A DNA stretch of 64,000 nucleotides from Verrucomicrobiia bacterium (GCA_036405135.1 DASWYF010000022.1:305429-369428); one strand, 5' to 3'. Counted from the first letter of the stretch, positions 43,540 through 54,092 are shown. Made by a program: numbers and translations. The notes: generated by a model from the sequence alone, not told the origin.

Positions 43540-43710
43540 CCGGAACGGAGTCTAATGCCGGTTTCGGTAAATGCCAATGGAGTTCAGCAGACGGCTGGAG
43601 CAGACGAGGTTGTCCCCTTTGTCATAATTGACAGGGGGAGAGTAAGGCGTGGTTGAAAGTGTGCACGCATGCTTGACGTGCCGGGAGTTTCCCCGGACAA
43701 AGCAGCTGGA

Positions 43711-44418
43711 ATGTCCGACGAAGCCAACCGCAAGAACGTAGTGGAGTATGTGTTCCACTTCGCTGATGGCTCGCAGCGTCAGTTCAAGGTGTTCCTCAAT
43801 CGCACTTCCACCTCGGAAGCGCGGACGGCAGCACACCCGTTCTGGACGGCGCTGGAGTTCAATCAATGCGTGCAGTGTCCCTTGCAGGATAACGGGCGGA
43901 ATCATTGTCCGCCAGCGGTGGACCTGGAGGAGGTCATCGAGGTGTTCAAGAACGTGGTGTCGCACGAGATGGTGACGGTGCAGGTGATCACGGGCGATCG
44001 GTTTTACGCGAAGCAGTGCGATGTGCAGACGGGCCTTCGTGCGTTGGTGGCGCTGATCATGTCCACGAGCGGTTGCCCGGTGCTGAACCGCTTGCGTGGA
44101 TTGGCGAAGATGCATCTGCCGTTCGCGTCCATGCAGGAGACGACGTTTCGCCTGGTGGGCGCCTACTTGTTGCGGCAATATTTCATCGCACAGGAAGGCG
44201 GCAAACCGGATTGGAAGCTGGGCGATCTTTCGCAATACATGAACGAATTGCAGGAAGTGAACCGGACCTTCAAGCGGAGACTCGATGCAGCGGCACAAGA
44301 GGACGCCAGCCTGAATGTGTTGGGCACGCTGGTGTATGTGGCGATGGGCGTGGCGGACTCGATCGAGTATCGCTTGAACGACCTGAAGGAAGTGCAGTTG
44401 TTCGGGATGGAGGAATAA
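43711..44418 (+). CDS. Conserved cytoplasmic protein of unknown function (DUF6901-like)
   Basis: 235 aa from ATG 43711; an in-frame ATG at 43669 adds 14 residues and cannot be excluded. The protein carries a Cys/His cluster, QCVQCPLQDNGRNHCPPAVD, followed by EVIEVFKNVVSHEMVTVQVIT and VQTGLRALVALIMSTSGCPVLNRL, then MHLPFASMQETTFRLVGAYLL. I associate this pattern with a conserved family annotated as DUF6901, from memory only. CxxC plus HC could bind a metal. No linked gene gives a role. A terminator for the convergent gene follows at once. Confidence 0.7.
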   Translation: MSDEANRKNVVEYVFHFADGSQRQFKVFLNRTSTSEARTAAHPFWTALEFNQCVQCPLQDNGRNHCPPAVDLEEVIEVFKNVVSHEMVTVQVITGDRFYAKQCDVQTGLRALVALIMSTSGCPVLNRLRGLAKMHLPFASMQETTFRLVGAYLLRQYFIAQEGGKPDWKLGDLSQYMNELQEVNRTFKRRLDAAAQEDASLNVLGTLVYVAMGVADSIEYRLNDLKEVQLFGMEE

Positions 44419-44449
44419 AAAACGCGACAGCTTTTGGGCTGCCGCGTTT
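44417..44449 (-). terminator. Terminator of the Gfo/Idh oxidoreductase gene
   Basis: AAACGCG.CAGC pairs with GCTG.CGCGTTT around a TTTTGG loop. On the minus strand the stem is followed by TTTTTTATT. It sits between the two convergent genes and may work in both directions. Confidence 0.75.
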
Positions 44450-44465
44450 CGTGGAAAGATTAGGA

Positions 44466-45926
44466 TCAGCTTGGCAGTTCCCAGCCCTTGCGATAATCAC
44501 GCTTCACGAACACACCTGCTTCAGGAGCGTTCTTCGCACGCATCTTCGGGCCGTCCCAGATGAGTTTCTTGCCAGCGCGTTCGGCCACGCATCCGAGCAA
44601 GATGATCTCCGTGAGATACGCGGCGATGTCGAATTCCGAGTAGGCAGCGCGGCCGCCTTTGCATGCATCCACCCACTCCTGATAGTGACCGGGGGATTTC
44701 CAGTAATTCTCGGGGATCGCTTTCAGGGCGGCGTGTTCCTCGGAGGCGACGAGTTCTTTCTCGTCATTCAGACGCAGGAAGAATTTAGAGCCGTAATCAT
44801 CCGGCGAGAAGATGCGGCCCTTTTCGCCGATGAGCAGACAGCCGCTGCCGGGCAGCTTCTTCATCTTGCTGATGACGTCTTCCGTGATGTCTGCGTGCGG
44901 GCGGAATGTGTCGTTGCCGTCGGGCGTGCCGTCATACCACATGAAGGTGACGGGAGCGAGCTTGCCGCGCTTGGGGAACTCGAACTGGATCTTCGCACTG
45001 CGCGCGTAGCTCTCCTTGTTCATGCCTGTAGTGGTGGCTTCCACACTGGTGGGGTAGCCGAGGTTCAACGCACGGAAAGGCATGTTCACGGTGTGACATG
45101 CCATGTCGCCGAGCGCGCCCGTGCCGAAATCTTGCCAGCCGCGCCAGCCGAACGTGTGATAGACGCCTCGGCGATTGCTCTTCTTCGCCTTGCCATCGGG
45201 CCCGATCTCTTCCGGCCATTCTTTTTTGAACGGGCGGAACGGAGCGGCACCCAGCCACAGATCCCAGTCGAGATAATCCGGTACCGGATCAGCACCGGTC
45301 GGGCGATCCATGCCTTGCTGCCACACGGGGCGATTGCTCCACACATGCAACTGGCGCACCTGTCCAATGACACCTGCTTGGATCACTTCGACGGCACGAC
45401 GCAATCCATTACCCGCACTGCCTTGATTGCCCATCTGCGTGGCGACTTTCTTGCGCTTGGCGAGATCACGCAGGAAGCGCGCCTCAGCCACGGAATATGT
45501 CAGCGGCTTTTGCACGAAAGCGTGTTTGCCCGCACCCATCGCGAGTGCAGCAGCGAGGGCGTGATGATGATCAGGTGTTGAGACGATGACGGCATCGATG
45601 TTGTTGATGATCTGCGAATACATCTCGCGGTAATCACGAAAGCGCTTGGCCTTCGGATACTTCTCGCCACGCGAGGCGAGGGTGTTGCCATCCACATCGC
45701 ACAGCGCGTAGATGTCTTCGCCCGTCTTGGCCACTTCGTCCGTATCCGTCGCACCTTTGCCACCAGCACCGATGACGGCGATGTGCAGCTTGTTGTTCAG
45801 ATTCTGCCCTCGCACGAAAGCGGGAGCTGATAGCGAAGCCAATACAGTGGCGAGCAGTGAGCGGTGGATGAACTTGCGGCGGCTGAATGCCGACGGCTTA
45901 TCTGGAAAAGAATAGTGCGTGGACAT
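44466..45926 (-). CDS. Tat-exported Gfo/Idh/MocA-family oxidoreductase
   Basis: 486 aa from the ATG at 45924-45926. The start is chosen because it precedes a Tat signal (SRRKFIHRSLLATVLASLSA); the 55 upstream codons overlap the FadL terminator. The NAD(P)-binding loop is IAVIGAGGKGATDTDE, with CDVDGNTLASR, VSTPDHHHALAAALAMGAGKHAFVQKPLTYSVAEA (the EKP-like motif reads QKP) and ATQMGNQGSAGNGLRRAVE. Such exported family members are abundant in Planctomycetes and Verrucomicrobia and act on sugars or cyclitols. The substrate is unknown. It stands alone, with terminators on both sides. Confidence 0.9.
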   Translation of the reverse strand: MSTHYSFPDKPSAFSRRKFIHRSLLATVLASLSAPAFVRGQNLNNKLHIAVIGAGGKGATDTDEVAKTGEDIYALCDVDGNTLASRGEKYPKAKRFRDYREMYSQIINNIDAVIVSTPDHHHALAAALAMGAGKHAFVQKPLTYSVAEARFLRDLAKRKKVATQMGNQGSAGNGLRRAVEVIQAGVIGQVRQLHVWSNRPVWQQGMDRPTGADPVPDYLDWDLWLGAAPFRPFKKEWPEEIGPDGKAKKSNRRGVYHTFGWRGWQDFGTGALGDMACHTVNMPFRALNLGYPTSVEATTTGMNKESYARSAKIQFEFPKRGKLAPVTFMWYDGTPDGNDTFRPHADITEDVISKMKKLPGSGCLLIGEKGRIFSPDDYGSKFFLRLNDEKELVASEEHAALKAIPENYWKSPGHYQEWVDACKGGRAAYSEFDIAAYLTEIILLGCVAERAGKKLIWDGPKMRAKNAPEAGVFVKRDYRKGWELPS

Positions 45927-46002
45927 GGGGATGTCGTAGGGCTTTTGGGCTACGGAGACAATGATAATCGGGAAGGAGAAGATGGGGAGAACAGCCCAAA
46001 CG

Positions 46003-46039
46003 AAAAGAGCCAGCGATTCGATGAATCGCTGGCTCTTTG
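46003..46039 (-). terminator. Terminator of the FadL-type gene
   Basis: A 16-bp perfect stem (AAAGAGCCAGCGATTC with GAATCGCTGGCTCTTT; 46004-46019 and 46023-46038) has the loop GAT, followed on the minus strand by TCGTTT. It lies 19 bases after the stop of the 443-aa porin gene. Confidence 0.75.
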
Positions 46040-46057
46040 AAAGAATAGCAATTTCGT

Positions 46058-47389
46058 TTAGAACTTCACACTCGTCGTGACGGTGAACCAATGGATCTGC
46101 ACACCGGTGCGGCTGTTGTTATATTCACCTGAGCGCAAAGCACTGGCACCGACACTTTGCTCCGCTGGCAATTCCACTTGATAGCCGAAGTCGATCGCAT
46201 AGCGCTCACGTTGCCAGCCGGCACCGAGGCCGATGGTGTGTTCCGTGATGGCGGCGGTGAGGGGGGTGAGCGTCGCGTCCGGCACCGGACTGTTACCGTA
46301 ACTGTAACCCGCACGGAGCTTCCACGATTCGCTCGCGGCGAACTCAACGCCCGTACGATACACAAACTGGTCCTTCCAGTGCAGGGGCACTTCGTCATCG
46401 ATCGTCGAAGAGCCCATGGCACCGTTCACGATAGGGTTGCTGCCGTTATAGAGTTTGACGGGCAGGCGGTCGAAAGAATCGGACCAGTTGACCCAATCGA
46501 TCTGCATGGCGAGACGCCACTTCGGATGAAGCTGCCACGCAGCACCGGCGGTGGCCATCTGCGGGAAGTGATTGTTCACCTGCGCATCGTAATGGAAGGG
46601 GACGCTGGGGAGAGCGACTTGTGTGCCGACATCGCCAGTCGCATCACCTCGACTGCGGACAGAAGTTTCGGTACGATAGGACACACCGAATTGCCAGCGG
46701 TCGTTGGGCTTGTAGATGGCACCGAACTGCGCATTCACACCGAAGCCGTCCGTGTTCAGGTCGAGCAAGGTCTTCGCACCAGCTAATGGAGTATTCTGGA
46801 AAATGTAGGGGGCTTGCAGTTTGTTATCGTTGTAAACGAGACCGATGTTCGCGCCGACGGACCACTTGTCACCGAGCTTCACCGCTGCACCCAACGCGGA
46901 GCGGAGGACGCTGATGTCTGAGCGATGCACTTGGTTGCCATAGGAGACGCCACCCAAACCACCGGGAGCGTCTACATAGGTCCAATCTGCGGATAGGGCA
47001 GCCTCGGGCATGAAGGAAAGACCGATGCTGACCGGGCTATCGCCGATCGGCATACCGAAGCCCATCTCCGGCATCGCACCCCATTTGCTGAACGTCGCAT
47101 CATTATTCGCGGCATTACTGAAGCTGCCGTGAACGTAACCAACGGTACCGCCCAATTGCAGTTCCGGACGGCTCAGGTAAGCCAGACCAGCAGGGTTGGA
47201 ATACATCGCGCCCAAAGGATCAGAAGCCACAGCCACATCCGCACCCGTCAGGGACATGGAACGGGCACCCACGCCGTTGCGGTAGAGTCCGCTGGCTTCG
47301 ACTTTAGCCATGCCCACCAATGAGGCTGCAGCAGCTAGGGTGAAAGGGGTGAGGGTTGTTATCCTTTTTAAGGACAAAGGTTTGGGCAT
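46058..47389 (-). CDS. OmpP1/FadL-family outer membrane transporter
   Basis: 443 aa. Signal peptide MPKPLSLKRITTLTPFTLAA, then SGLYRNGVGARSMSLTGADVAVASDPLGAMYSNPAGLA, the FadL N-terminal hatch signature (the AMYSNPAGLA element corresponds to the NPAG box). The remainder is a series of amphipathic strands ending FTVTTSVKF with a terminal Phe, as outer membrane barrels do. The family takes up long-chain fatty acids or hydrophobic aromatics. No fatty-acid genes are linked. Monocistronic with its own terminator. Confidence 0.9.
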   Translation of the reverse strand: MPKPLSLKRITTLTPFTLAAAASLVGMAKVEASGLYRNGVGARSMSLTGADVAVASDPLGAMYSNPAGLAYLSRPELQLGGTVGYVHGSFSNAANNDATFSKWGAMPEMGFGMPIGDSPVSIGLSFMPEAALSADWTYVDAPGGLGGVSYGNQVHRSDISVLRSALGAAVKLGDKWSVGANIGLVYNDNKLQAPYIFQNTPLAGAKTLLDLNTDGFGVNAQFGAIYKPNDRWQFGVSYRTETSVRSRGDATGDVGTQVALPSVPFHYDAQVNNHFPQMATAGAAWQLHPKWRLAMQIDWVNWSDSFDRLPVKLYNGSNPIVNGAMGSSTIDDEVPLHWKDQFVYRTGVEFAASESWKLRAGYSYGNSPVPDATLTPLTAAITEHTIGLGAGWQRERYAIDFGYQVELPAEQSVGASALRSGEYNNSRTGVQIHWFTVTTSVKF

Positions 47390-47702
47390 AAGAGTATGTG
47401 TCTTTTTAGAGCTGAGACGGCTTATCTATAAGCGACATCGCGAAAACTACTATCGGAATCGCAAAATAAAATAATCCGGTTCATTACGGAGTCCGGGCTA
47501 GGGGTTTTGCTGAATCAAAAAGAGGTAATGAAGGTTATCTTTCTTGGCGCAGAATCCTACATGTACCCAAGCAGATTCTTCTATTCCAAGTCTTTCATCT
47601 TAGGCGCATTATCTTTGAAAATCCCGGGCTGTGGTTTCTGTGGCGACAGATCGTCTTGAGAGGCGATCAGGCTGTCCAGACATGCCGGGAACATGAAGCC
47701 TT
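47390..47702. other. Divergent intergenic region
   Basis: Lies between the FadL-type and the cytochrome-WD40 genes, which point away from each other. A weak hairpin (GACAG...CTGTC with inner ATCG/CGAT) sits at 47646-47677, just before the giant gene. I see no gene in it. Confidence 0.5.
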
Positions 47703-50700
47703 ATGCGTGTTTCGGTTCATCAAGTTTTGACGGTTTGGCTGGCGGCGATCGCCTTGGTAGCAAGTGCCCAGTCAGCAGAAAAGAAAGCCGATAAGAACCA
47801 GCCAGTCAGTTACTACAAACAGATCCGTCCTATCTTCCAGGCACAGTGCCAAGGATGTCACCAACCCGCCAAACCCAAGGGCGGTTATGTGATGACGGAT
47901 TACGTGAAGCTGCTTGCCGGTGGCGATAGCGAAGGAAAGGCCATCGTGCCGAAGAACCTGGCAGAGAGCTCCCTGATCAAACAGATCACTCCCAAAGACG
48001 GCAAGGCAGAGATGCCCAAAGGCGCGAAGCCCTTGCATGAGGTGGAGATCGAACTCATCTCCAAGTGGATCGCAGAAGGCGCGATCGATGACACTCCAGA
48101 GAACGCCAAGGCACGTTATGACATGGATAATCCTCCGGTTTACACGCGTTCACCGGTGGTGACGGCACTGGATTTTTCTGCGGATGGACAATACCTCGCA
48201 GTCGCTGGCTTCCATGAAGTGCTCCTGCACAAGGCGGATGGTTCCGGCTTGGTCGCCCGTTTGGTGGGCTTGTCCGAGCGCATTGAAGCCGTTCGTTTCT
48301 CACCCGATGGCAAAAAGCTCGCCGTGACCGGTGGTCTGCCAGGACGTATGGGTGAAGTGCAAGTCTGGGACGTAGCGAAGCGCAAACTGGATATCTCTGT
48401 ACCAGTTACCTTTGACACCGTGTATGGCGCGGCGTGGTCGCCGGATGGCAAGTTGATCTCCTTCGGTTGCACGGATAAATCGGTGCGTGCGATCGAAGCC
48501 GCGACGGGCAAGCAAGTGCTCTTTCAAGGTTCGCACGATGATTGGATCGAGGATACTGTGTTCTCGCTCAAGGGCGATCATGTGATCTCTGTGGGGCGCG
48601 ATCGCACGGCCAAGCTGACGGAATTGGCCACGCAACGATTCATCGATAACATCACCTCGATCACCCCTGGCGCCTTACGCGGTGGTATCTCCGCAGTCGC
48701 GCGGCATCCATCGAAGGATGAGATCCTCGTTGGTGGTGTGGATGGTGTGCCTCAGATCTTCCGCGTGTTCCGCGAAACAAAACGTGTCATCGGTGATAAC
48801 TCGAACCTCATCCGCAAGTTCCCGGCGATGGAAGGCCGCATCTTCGCGGTGGATTATAACAGCGATGGCAAACGCATCGTGGCTGCGAGCAGCATGGATG
48901 GAGCAGGGGAAGTGAATGTGTATGCCTCCGATATCGACGGCACGCTGTCGAATGATCTGAAGACCATCTTTGAGAAAGTCGCCAGCACACGCTCGGCCGA
49001 AGAGAACAAGAAGGTGGAAGAATTTCAGACCAAGGACGTGAAACTTATCGCCAGCACGAAGCTGACGGGTGGTGTCTATGCGGTGGCGTTCAGCCCGAAT
49101 GACAAGATCATCGCCGCTTCTGGTGCGGATGGAGAGATACACTTGCTCGATAGCCAGACGCTCTCTCCGGTGAAGGCGTTTGCTCCCGCACCGATTGAAG
49201 AAGCCAAGCTGGCCTCTGCTCGCAAGAGCAAGTCCAAGAAAGAGCCGGATTACATCCTCGATGTGACCCCGGTGGTTTCCAAGATGGGTTGCAATATGGG
49301 CACCTGCCATGGTGCGAAGGATGGTAAGAACGGCTTCAAGCTCTCTCTACGTGGTTATGATCCGGTCTTCGATCTGCGCGCTTTTGCAGATGATTTGGCT
49401 TCACGCCGTGTGAATCTCGCTTCGCCCGATGACAGCTTGATTCTGCTCAAGGCCACTGGTGCGGTGCCGCATGAAGGCGGTCAACGCACCAAGCAAGGTG
49501 ACAAGTATTATCAAATTCTCCGCGACTGGATCGCTGCCGGTGCGAAAGTGAATTTCGACAGCCCCAAGGTGACGCGTATCGAAGTGACGCCGAAGAACCC
49601 CGTGGTGAACAAGGTGGGCGATACCGAAAAGATGAAGGTCATCGCCTTTTACGCTGACGGTTCGAAGCGTGATGTGAGCAACGAGGCGTTCATTGAGAGC
49701 GGCAATGTGGACATCATCAAGGCGGACGAGAAGGGCATCGTGACGACCTTGCGCCGCGGTGAAGCTCCCGTGCTGGCCCGCTATGAAGGTGCTTACGCCG
49801 CCACAACGATCACGGTGATGGGTGATCGTTCCGGCTTCAAATGGAAGAACCAACCGGGATTCAGTGAGGTGGATGAACTGGTGGAAGCCAAGTGGAAGCG
49901 GATGAAAATCCTGCCTTCCGACCTGTGCACCGATGATGAATTCGTCCGCCGCGTCCATCTCGACCTGACGGGTTTGCCTCCGACGGTTGAAGATGTACGC
50001 AAATTCCTCGCCGACACGCGTGATACTCAAGTGAAGCGCGAAGAGCTGGTGGACCAGCTCATCAGCAGCGAGGCATTCATCGAGCATTGGTCGAACAAGT
50101 GGGCAGACCTGTTGCAGGTGAACAGCAAGTTCCTCGGTGCCGAAGGTGCGAAAGGTTTCCGCGAATGGATCCGCAAGGAGGTCGCTGCGAACACGCCTTA
50201 CGACCAGTTCGTGCACAAGATTCTGACGGCCAGCGGGTCGAACAAGGACAACCCGCCTGCCGCTTATTACAAGATTCTCCGCACGCCGGAGGATACGATG
50301 GAGAACACCACGCATCTCTTCCTTGCCACGCGCTTCAACTGTAACAAGTGCCATGACCATCCCTTCGAACGCTGGACGCAAGATCAGTATTACCAGATGT
50401 CCGCTTATTTCGCACAAGTGGACCTGAAGATGGATCCGGCCTCAGGCGATAAACGCATCGGCGGCACGGCGGTGGAAGGTGCCAAACCGCTCTACGAGAT
50501 AGTCTCTGATAAAAAAGAAGGCGAAGTAAAACACGATCGTACTGGCAAGCCCACGCCGCCGCAGTTTCCTTACACCGCAACAACGACGACCAAAGCGGAT
50601 GCCACCCGCCGTGAGCAACTGGCTGCGTGGATCACCGCGAAGGACAATCGCTACTTTGCGATGAGCTATGTGAACCGTATGTGGGGTTATCTGACGGGCA

Positions 50701-52487
50701 CAGGTATCATCGAGCCGATTGATGACATTCGCGCGGGCAATCCGCCGACGAACCCAGAATTGCTCGATTATCTGACCAAAGAATTCATCGCGAAGAATTT
50801 TGATACGCAATACCTGATGCGCACCATCTGCAAGAGCCGCACGTATCAGCTCTCCGTGAGTTCGCACAAGTGGAACAACGATGACACGATCAATTACTCC
50901 CATGCCAAGGCGCGTCGTCTGCCGGCGGAAGTGCTATTCGACAGCATTTATCTGGTGACCGGTTCGCAATCCAAGTTCCCGGGAGTGGCTCCCGGCACGC
51001 GTGCCGCAGCTTTGATGGATTCATCCGTCAGCACGTCAGATGGTTTCCTTGCTAACCTCGGCAAGCCGACGCGTGAAAGCTCCTGCGAATGCGAACGCTC
51101 CACTGATCTGCAACTCGGCCCGATCATGGCCTTGGTCAGCGGTCCTACCGTGGGCAACGCCGTGAGCGATCCGCAGAACGCCATCGCCAAGCTGGTGGAA
51201 GCAGAGAAGGACAATCACAAGGTAGTAAACGAATTGTTCATGCGCATCCTGAACCGTCCCGCCACGGAGAAGGAAACGGTCAAGGCTGACCAGGCCTTCC
51301 AAGTGGTGGAGCCGCAACACAAGCAACTCGTGGCGGAACTGGCCGCGTATGAAGTGGATTTGAAACCTCTCACGGCTAAGCGGGAGCAAGATCGCATCAA
51401 AGCCATCGCCGATGCCAAGACGGAACTGGAAGCATACAAGAAAGAGATTGCTCCGCGCGAAGCCGAAGCGGACCAGAAACAGAAAGAGCTTATCGCGAAG
51501 CGTGAACAGGAACTGAAAGACCACGAAACCAAGCTCGCTGAGAAACAGGCCGAATGGGAAAAGAATCCAAAGGCGGAGACAGCTTGGACGGCATTGAAGG
51601 CCAAGACGCTGAAGGCGTCCGTCAATGGTATCAAACTCAACCAGCAGGATGATCTGACCATTCTCTCCACCGGCAACGATGGCAAAGGTAATTACACCAT
51701 TACCGCCGAGACAGATTTGGTCGGCATCACTGGTTTCAAGATCGAAGCCTTGGTGGATGCGAAACTGCCGAAGAATGGTCCGGGCCGTTCACCCGATGGC
51801 AACTTCGTACTGACGGAATTCGAAGTGAAAGCAGCGACCAAACCGAAACCTGCGGAGAGTAAGCCAGTAGTCTTGGAGAAGGCCGTCGCTGATTTCAACC
51901 AACCAAGCTACAACATCACAACGGCCATCGATGGCAAACGTCCCGCGCAGAACAACGGCTGGGCCGTCGCCGGTCAGCAGGGACAGAACCACATGGCGAC
52001 CTTCGAGGTGAAGGAAGCTTTGGGTAGCGCGGGTGGAACGATTCTGACGTTCGTTCTCGATCAGCAATACACCAGCGGTCAGCACAATCTCGGCAAATTC
52101 CGCCTCTCGGCCACGACATCAAAGAAACCCATCGGCTTCGGTGTGTCGGAAGATGTTCAGAAAATTCTCGAGATCGTGACCGATCAACGCACGGAAGAGC
52201 AGAAGAAGAAGCTGACGACTTACTATCGCAGCATCGATGCGGAATTCCAGAAGCGCACGGCAGCTCTCGCGGAAGCGAAGAAGCCTCGGGCGATTGATCC
52301 GAAACTGAAGGATTTGCAAGACGTGCTGGCGCGCGCCGAGCAACCGCTGCTAATCGATCCGAAGTTGGCCGATCTGCAACGCGCTGTGGAATTGAGCACC
52401 AAGCAGGTGCAACAATTGCGATTGGTAGCCGCGCAAGACATCGCGTGGGCATTGATCAATAACCCGGCATTTTTGTTCAACCGATAG
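47703..52487 (+). CDS. Giant PSCyt1 - WD40 - DUF1549 - DUF1553 protein
   Basis: 1594 aa. Signal peptide to about 25, then a planctomycete cytochrome-c domain with C49-Q-G-C-H53 (PSCyt1), followed by WD40-like blades (about 140-480: VRFSPDGKKLAV, AAWSPDGKLISFG, VAFSPNDKIIAASG). Next comes a second cysteine element, GCNMGTCHGAKDG (about 525), a Big2/Ig-like segment with VNKVGDTEKMKVIAFYADGS, a DUF1549 domain (SDLCTDDEFVRRVHLDLTGLPPT; CNKCHDHPFERW), a DUF1553 domain (RREQLAAWITAKDNRYFAMSYVNRMWGYLTGTG) and a charged coiled coil with a carbohydrate-type C-terminal domain. These proteins occur beside DUF1501 proteins in PVC bacteria, as here. The activity of the class is not established. Confidence 0.9.
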   Translation: MRVSVHQVLTVWLAAIALVASAQSAEKKADKNQPVSYYKQIRPIFQAQCQGCHQPAKPKGGYVMTDYVKLLAGGDSEGKAIVPKNLAESSLIKQITPKDGKAEMPKGAKPLHEVEIELISKWIAEGAIDDTPENAKARYDMDNPPVYTRSPVVTALDFSADGQYLAVAGFHEVLLHKADGSGLVARLVGLSERIEAVRFSPDGKKLAVTGGLPGRMGEVQVWDVAKRKLDISVPVTFDTVYGAAWSPDGKLISFGCTDKSVRAIEAATGKQVLFQGSHDDWIEDTVFSLKGDHVISVGRDRTAKLTELATQRFIDNITSITPGALRGGISAVARHPSKDEILVGGVDGVPQIFRVFRETKRVIGDNSNLIRKFPAMEGRIFAVDYNSDGKRIVAASSMDGAGEVNVYASDIDGTLSNDLKTIFEKVASTRSAEENKKVEEFQTKDVKLIASTKLTGGVYAVAFSPNDKIIAASGADGEIHLLDSQTLSPVKAFAPAPIEEAKLASARKSKSKKEPDYILDVTPVVSKMGCNMGTCHGAKDGKNGFKLSLRGYDPVFDLRAFADDLASRRVNLASPDDSLILLKATGAVPHEGGQRTKQGDKYYQILRDWIAAGAKVNFDSPKVTRIEVTPKNPVVNKVGDTEKMKVIAFYADGSKRDVSNEAFIESGNVDIIKADEKGIVTTLRRGEAPVLARYEGAYAATTITVMGDRSGFKWKNQPGFSEVDELVEAKWKRMKILPSDLCTDDEFVRRVHLDLTGLPPTVEDVRKFLADTRDTQVKREELVDQLISSEAFIEHWSNKWADLLQVNSKFLGAEGAKGFREWIRKEVAANTPYDQFVHKILTASGSNKDNPPAAYYKILRTPEDTMENTTHLFLATRFNCNKCHDHPFERWTQDQYYQMSAYFAQVDLKMDPASGDKRIGGTAVEGAKPLYEIVSDKKEGEVKHDRTGKPTPPQFPYTATTTTKADATRREQLAAWITAKDNRYFAMSYVNRMWGYLTGTGIIEPIDDIRAGNPPTNPELLDYLTKEFIAKNFDTQYLMRTICKSRTYQLSVSSHKWNNDDTINYSHAKARRLPAEVLFDSIYLVTGSQSKFPGVAPGTRAAALMDSSVSTSDGFLANLGKPTRESSCECERSTDLQLGPIMALVSGPTVGNAVSDPQNAIAKLVEAEKDNHKVVNELFMRILNRPATEKETVKADQAFQVVEPQHKQLVAELAAYEVDLKPLTAKREQDRIKAIADAKTELEAYKKEIAPREAEADQKQKELIAKREQELKDHETKLAEKQAEWEKNPKAETAWTALKAKTLKASVNGIKLNQQDDLTILSTGNDGKGNYTITAETDLVGITGFKIEALVDAKLPKNGPGRSPDGNFVLTEFEVKAATKPKPAESKPVVLEKAVADFNQPSYNITTAIDGKRPAQNNGWAVAGQQGQNHMATFEVKEALGSAGGTILTFVLDQQYTSGQHNLGKFRLSATTSKKPIGFGVSEDVQKILEIVTDQRTEEQKKKLTTYYRSIDAEFQKRTAALAEAKKPRAIDPKLKDLQDVLARAEQPLLIDPKLADLQRAVELSTKQVQQLRLVAAQDIAWALINNPAFLFNR

Positions 52488-52562
52488 ACCGCGAGGCGTT
52501 AATCACCTTGCGAAAATGAGTTTTTAAATTTAGTAATCAAGATACCAGAAAGGTCCTTACTT

Positions 52563-54029
52563 ATGATCCGCATACCTGGTGGCACTAACGGTGACTTGTG
52601 CGACGCGAATATGAAGATGAGCCGGCGCGATCTCTTGCGCATCGGCGGCTCCGGCATCCTCGGCCTGTCGCTCGGCTCCATGCTCTCACTGCAAGCGAAG
52701 GCCAGCACCGGCAATCAAGGCGGGCCCGGTTGGGGCAAGGCCAAGAGCATCATCATGGTGTATCTGCAGGGCGGCCCGAGCCATCTCGACCTGTGGGACC
52801 CGAAGGAAAATGTGCCGGATAATGTGCGGTCCATCTTCAAGCCCATCTCCACGAAGATCCCTGGCACGATGTTCACCGAACTCCTGCCGCAACTGGCGAA
52901 GGTGAACGACAAGATGACGATGATGCGTTCGCTGAGCTACACGCCGAACGGCCTCTTCAATCACACTGCCGCCATCTATCAGATGATGACCGGTTACACG
53001 ACGGACAAGGTGAGCCCTTCCGGCCAGCTTGAGCCGCCGAATGCGAAGGATTATCCGAACTTCGGCTCGAACATCATCCGCCTCAAGCCGCCTACGGAAC
53101 CGATGCTGCCCTTCGTGATGCTCCCGCGCCCCTTGCAAGAGAGTAACGTAGTAGGTAAAGCGGGCACGGCAGGATTTCTCGGCAAAGCATTTGATCCTTA
53201 CACGCTGTATCCAGACGGTGACGATCTGGACATGAGCAAGATGGAGAAGGTGCGCGTGGAAGACCTGAAGATGCAGCCGGACGTGTTCTCGTTGCGACTC
53301 GAACGCCGTGCTAGTCTCCGTGAAGCCTTCAGCGATGCTATGCCGGAGATCGAGAAGGCAGTGGAGAACTACCAACTCGATGAATATTACAGCCGTGCTC
53401 TCAGCCTTGTGATCTCCGGTCGTGCGCGCAATGCGTTTGATCTCGGTCAAGAGCCCGCGAAGGTGCGTGACCGTTATGGCCGCAATACCTTCGGTCAAAG
53501 CTGCTTGCTGGCACGCCGCTTGGTGGAAGCGGGCACACGCGTGGTGGAAGTTATCTGGCCTAAGGTGGCGAACTCGGACAATCACTCTTGGGACGTGCAC
53601 AACGGCCTGCCAGACCGCATGAAACGACAGTCCGCTCCGATGCTGGATACCGGTCTCTCCGCCTTGATGGAAGACCTCGATCAACGTGGTCTGCTGGCGG
53701 AAACGATGGTTGTCGCCGTGGGCGAGTTCGGTCGCAGTCCGGTGAAGGGTGTGAGCACCTCCGGTAATGGCAACAGTGCCGATGGCCGCGATCACTGGCC
53801 ATATTGCTACACGGGCTGCATCGCTGGTGCTGGCATCAAGCGCGGCTATGTGCACGGCAAATCGGACAAGACCGGTTCCGCCCCGACGGAAGACCCGGTG
53901 CATCCGAGCGAATTGCTGGCGACGATCTATCACGCCTTCGGTATCGACCCGGAGACGATCGTTTACAACCACCTCAATCAACCGCGCGAACTCGTGAAGG
54001 CGAAAGCGGTGGGCAAACTGTTCGCTTAA
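52563..54029 (+). CDS. Tat-exported DUF1501 protein (sulfatase-like fold)
   Basis: 488 aa. Tat-type start: [20 protein letters not shown] from residue 17, with 16 residues before it that may not be translated. The DUF1501 core begins [40 protein letters not shown], with [48 protein letters not shown] and [24 protein letters not shown]1501 proteins pair with the cytochrome-c/DUF1549/DUF1553 type, as in this operon (76 bases). The fold is alkaline phosphatase/sulfatase-like by family knowledge. The substrate is unknown. A terminator follows. Confidence 0.92.
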   Translation: MIRIPGGTNGDLCDANMKMSRRDLLRIGGSGILGLSLGSMLSLQAKASTGNQGGPGWGKAKSIIMVYLQGGPSHLDLWDPKENVPDNVRSIFKPISTKIPGTMFTELLPQLAKVNDKMTMMRSLSYTPNGLFNHTAAIYQMMTGYTTDKVSPSGQLEPPNAKDYPNFGSNIIRLKPPTEPMLPFVMLPRPLQESNVVGKAGTAGFLGKAFDPYTLYPDGDDLDMSKMEKVRVEDLKMQPDVFSLRLERRASLREAFSDAMPEIEKAVENYQLDEYYSRALSLVISGRARNAFDLGQEPAKVRDRYGRNTFGQSCLLARRLVEAGTRVVEVIWPKVANSDNHSWDVHNGLPDRMKRQSAPMLDTGLSALMEDLDQRGLLAETMVVAVGEFGRSPVKGVSTSGNGNSADGRDHWPYCYTGCIAGAGIKRGYVHGKSDKTGSAPTEDPVHPSELLATIYHAFGIDPETIVYNHLNQPRELVKAKAVGKLFA

Positions 54030-54047
54030 GCGAACGTATCAGTTTCA

Positions 54048-54083
54048 AACGCCCAGTCTGTTTACAGACCGGGCGTTTTTCTT
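54048..54083 (+). terminator. Terminator of the DUF1501 gene
   Basis: AACGCCC.GTCTG (54048-54060) pairs with CAGAC.GGGCGTT (54065-54077), loop TTTA, one mismatch in the stem, followed by TTTC TTT. Standard Rho-independent shape, 19 bases after the stop. Confidence 0.8.
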
Positions 54084-54092
54084 TATTTGCAG

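Noticed and set aside
52686..53981. 431-aa minus-strand frame
   Set aside because: Antisense of the DUF1501 gene.
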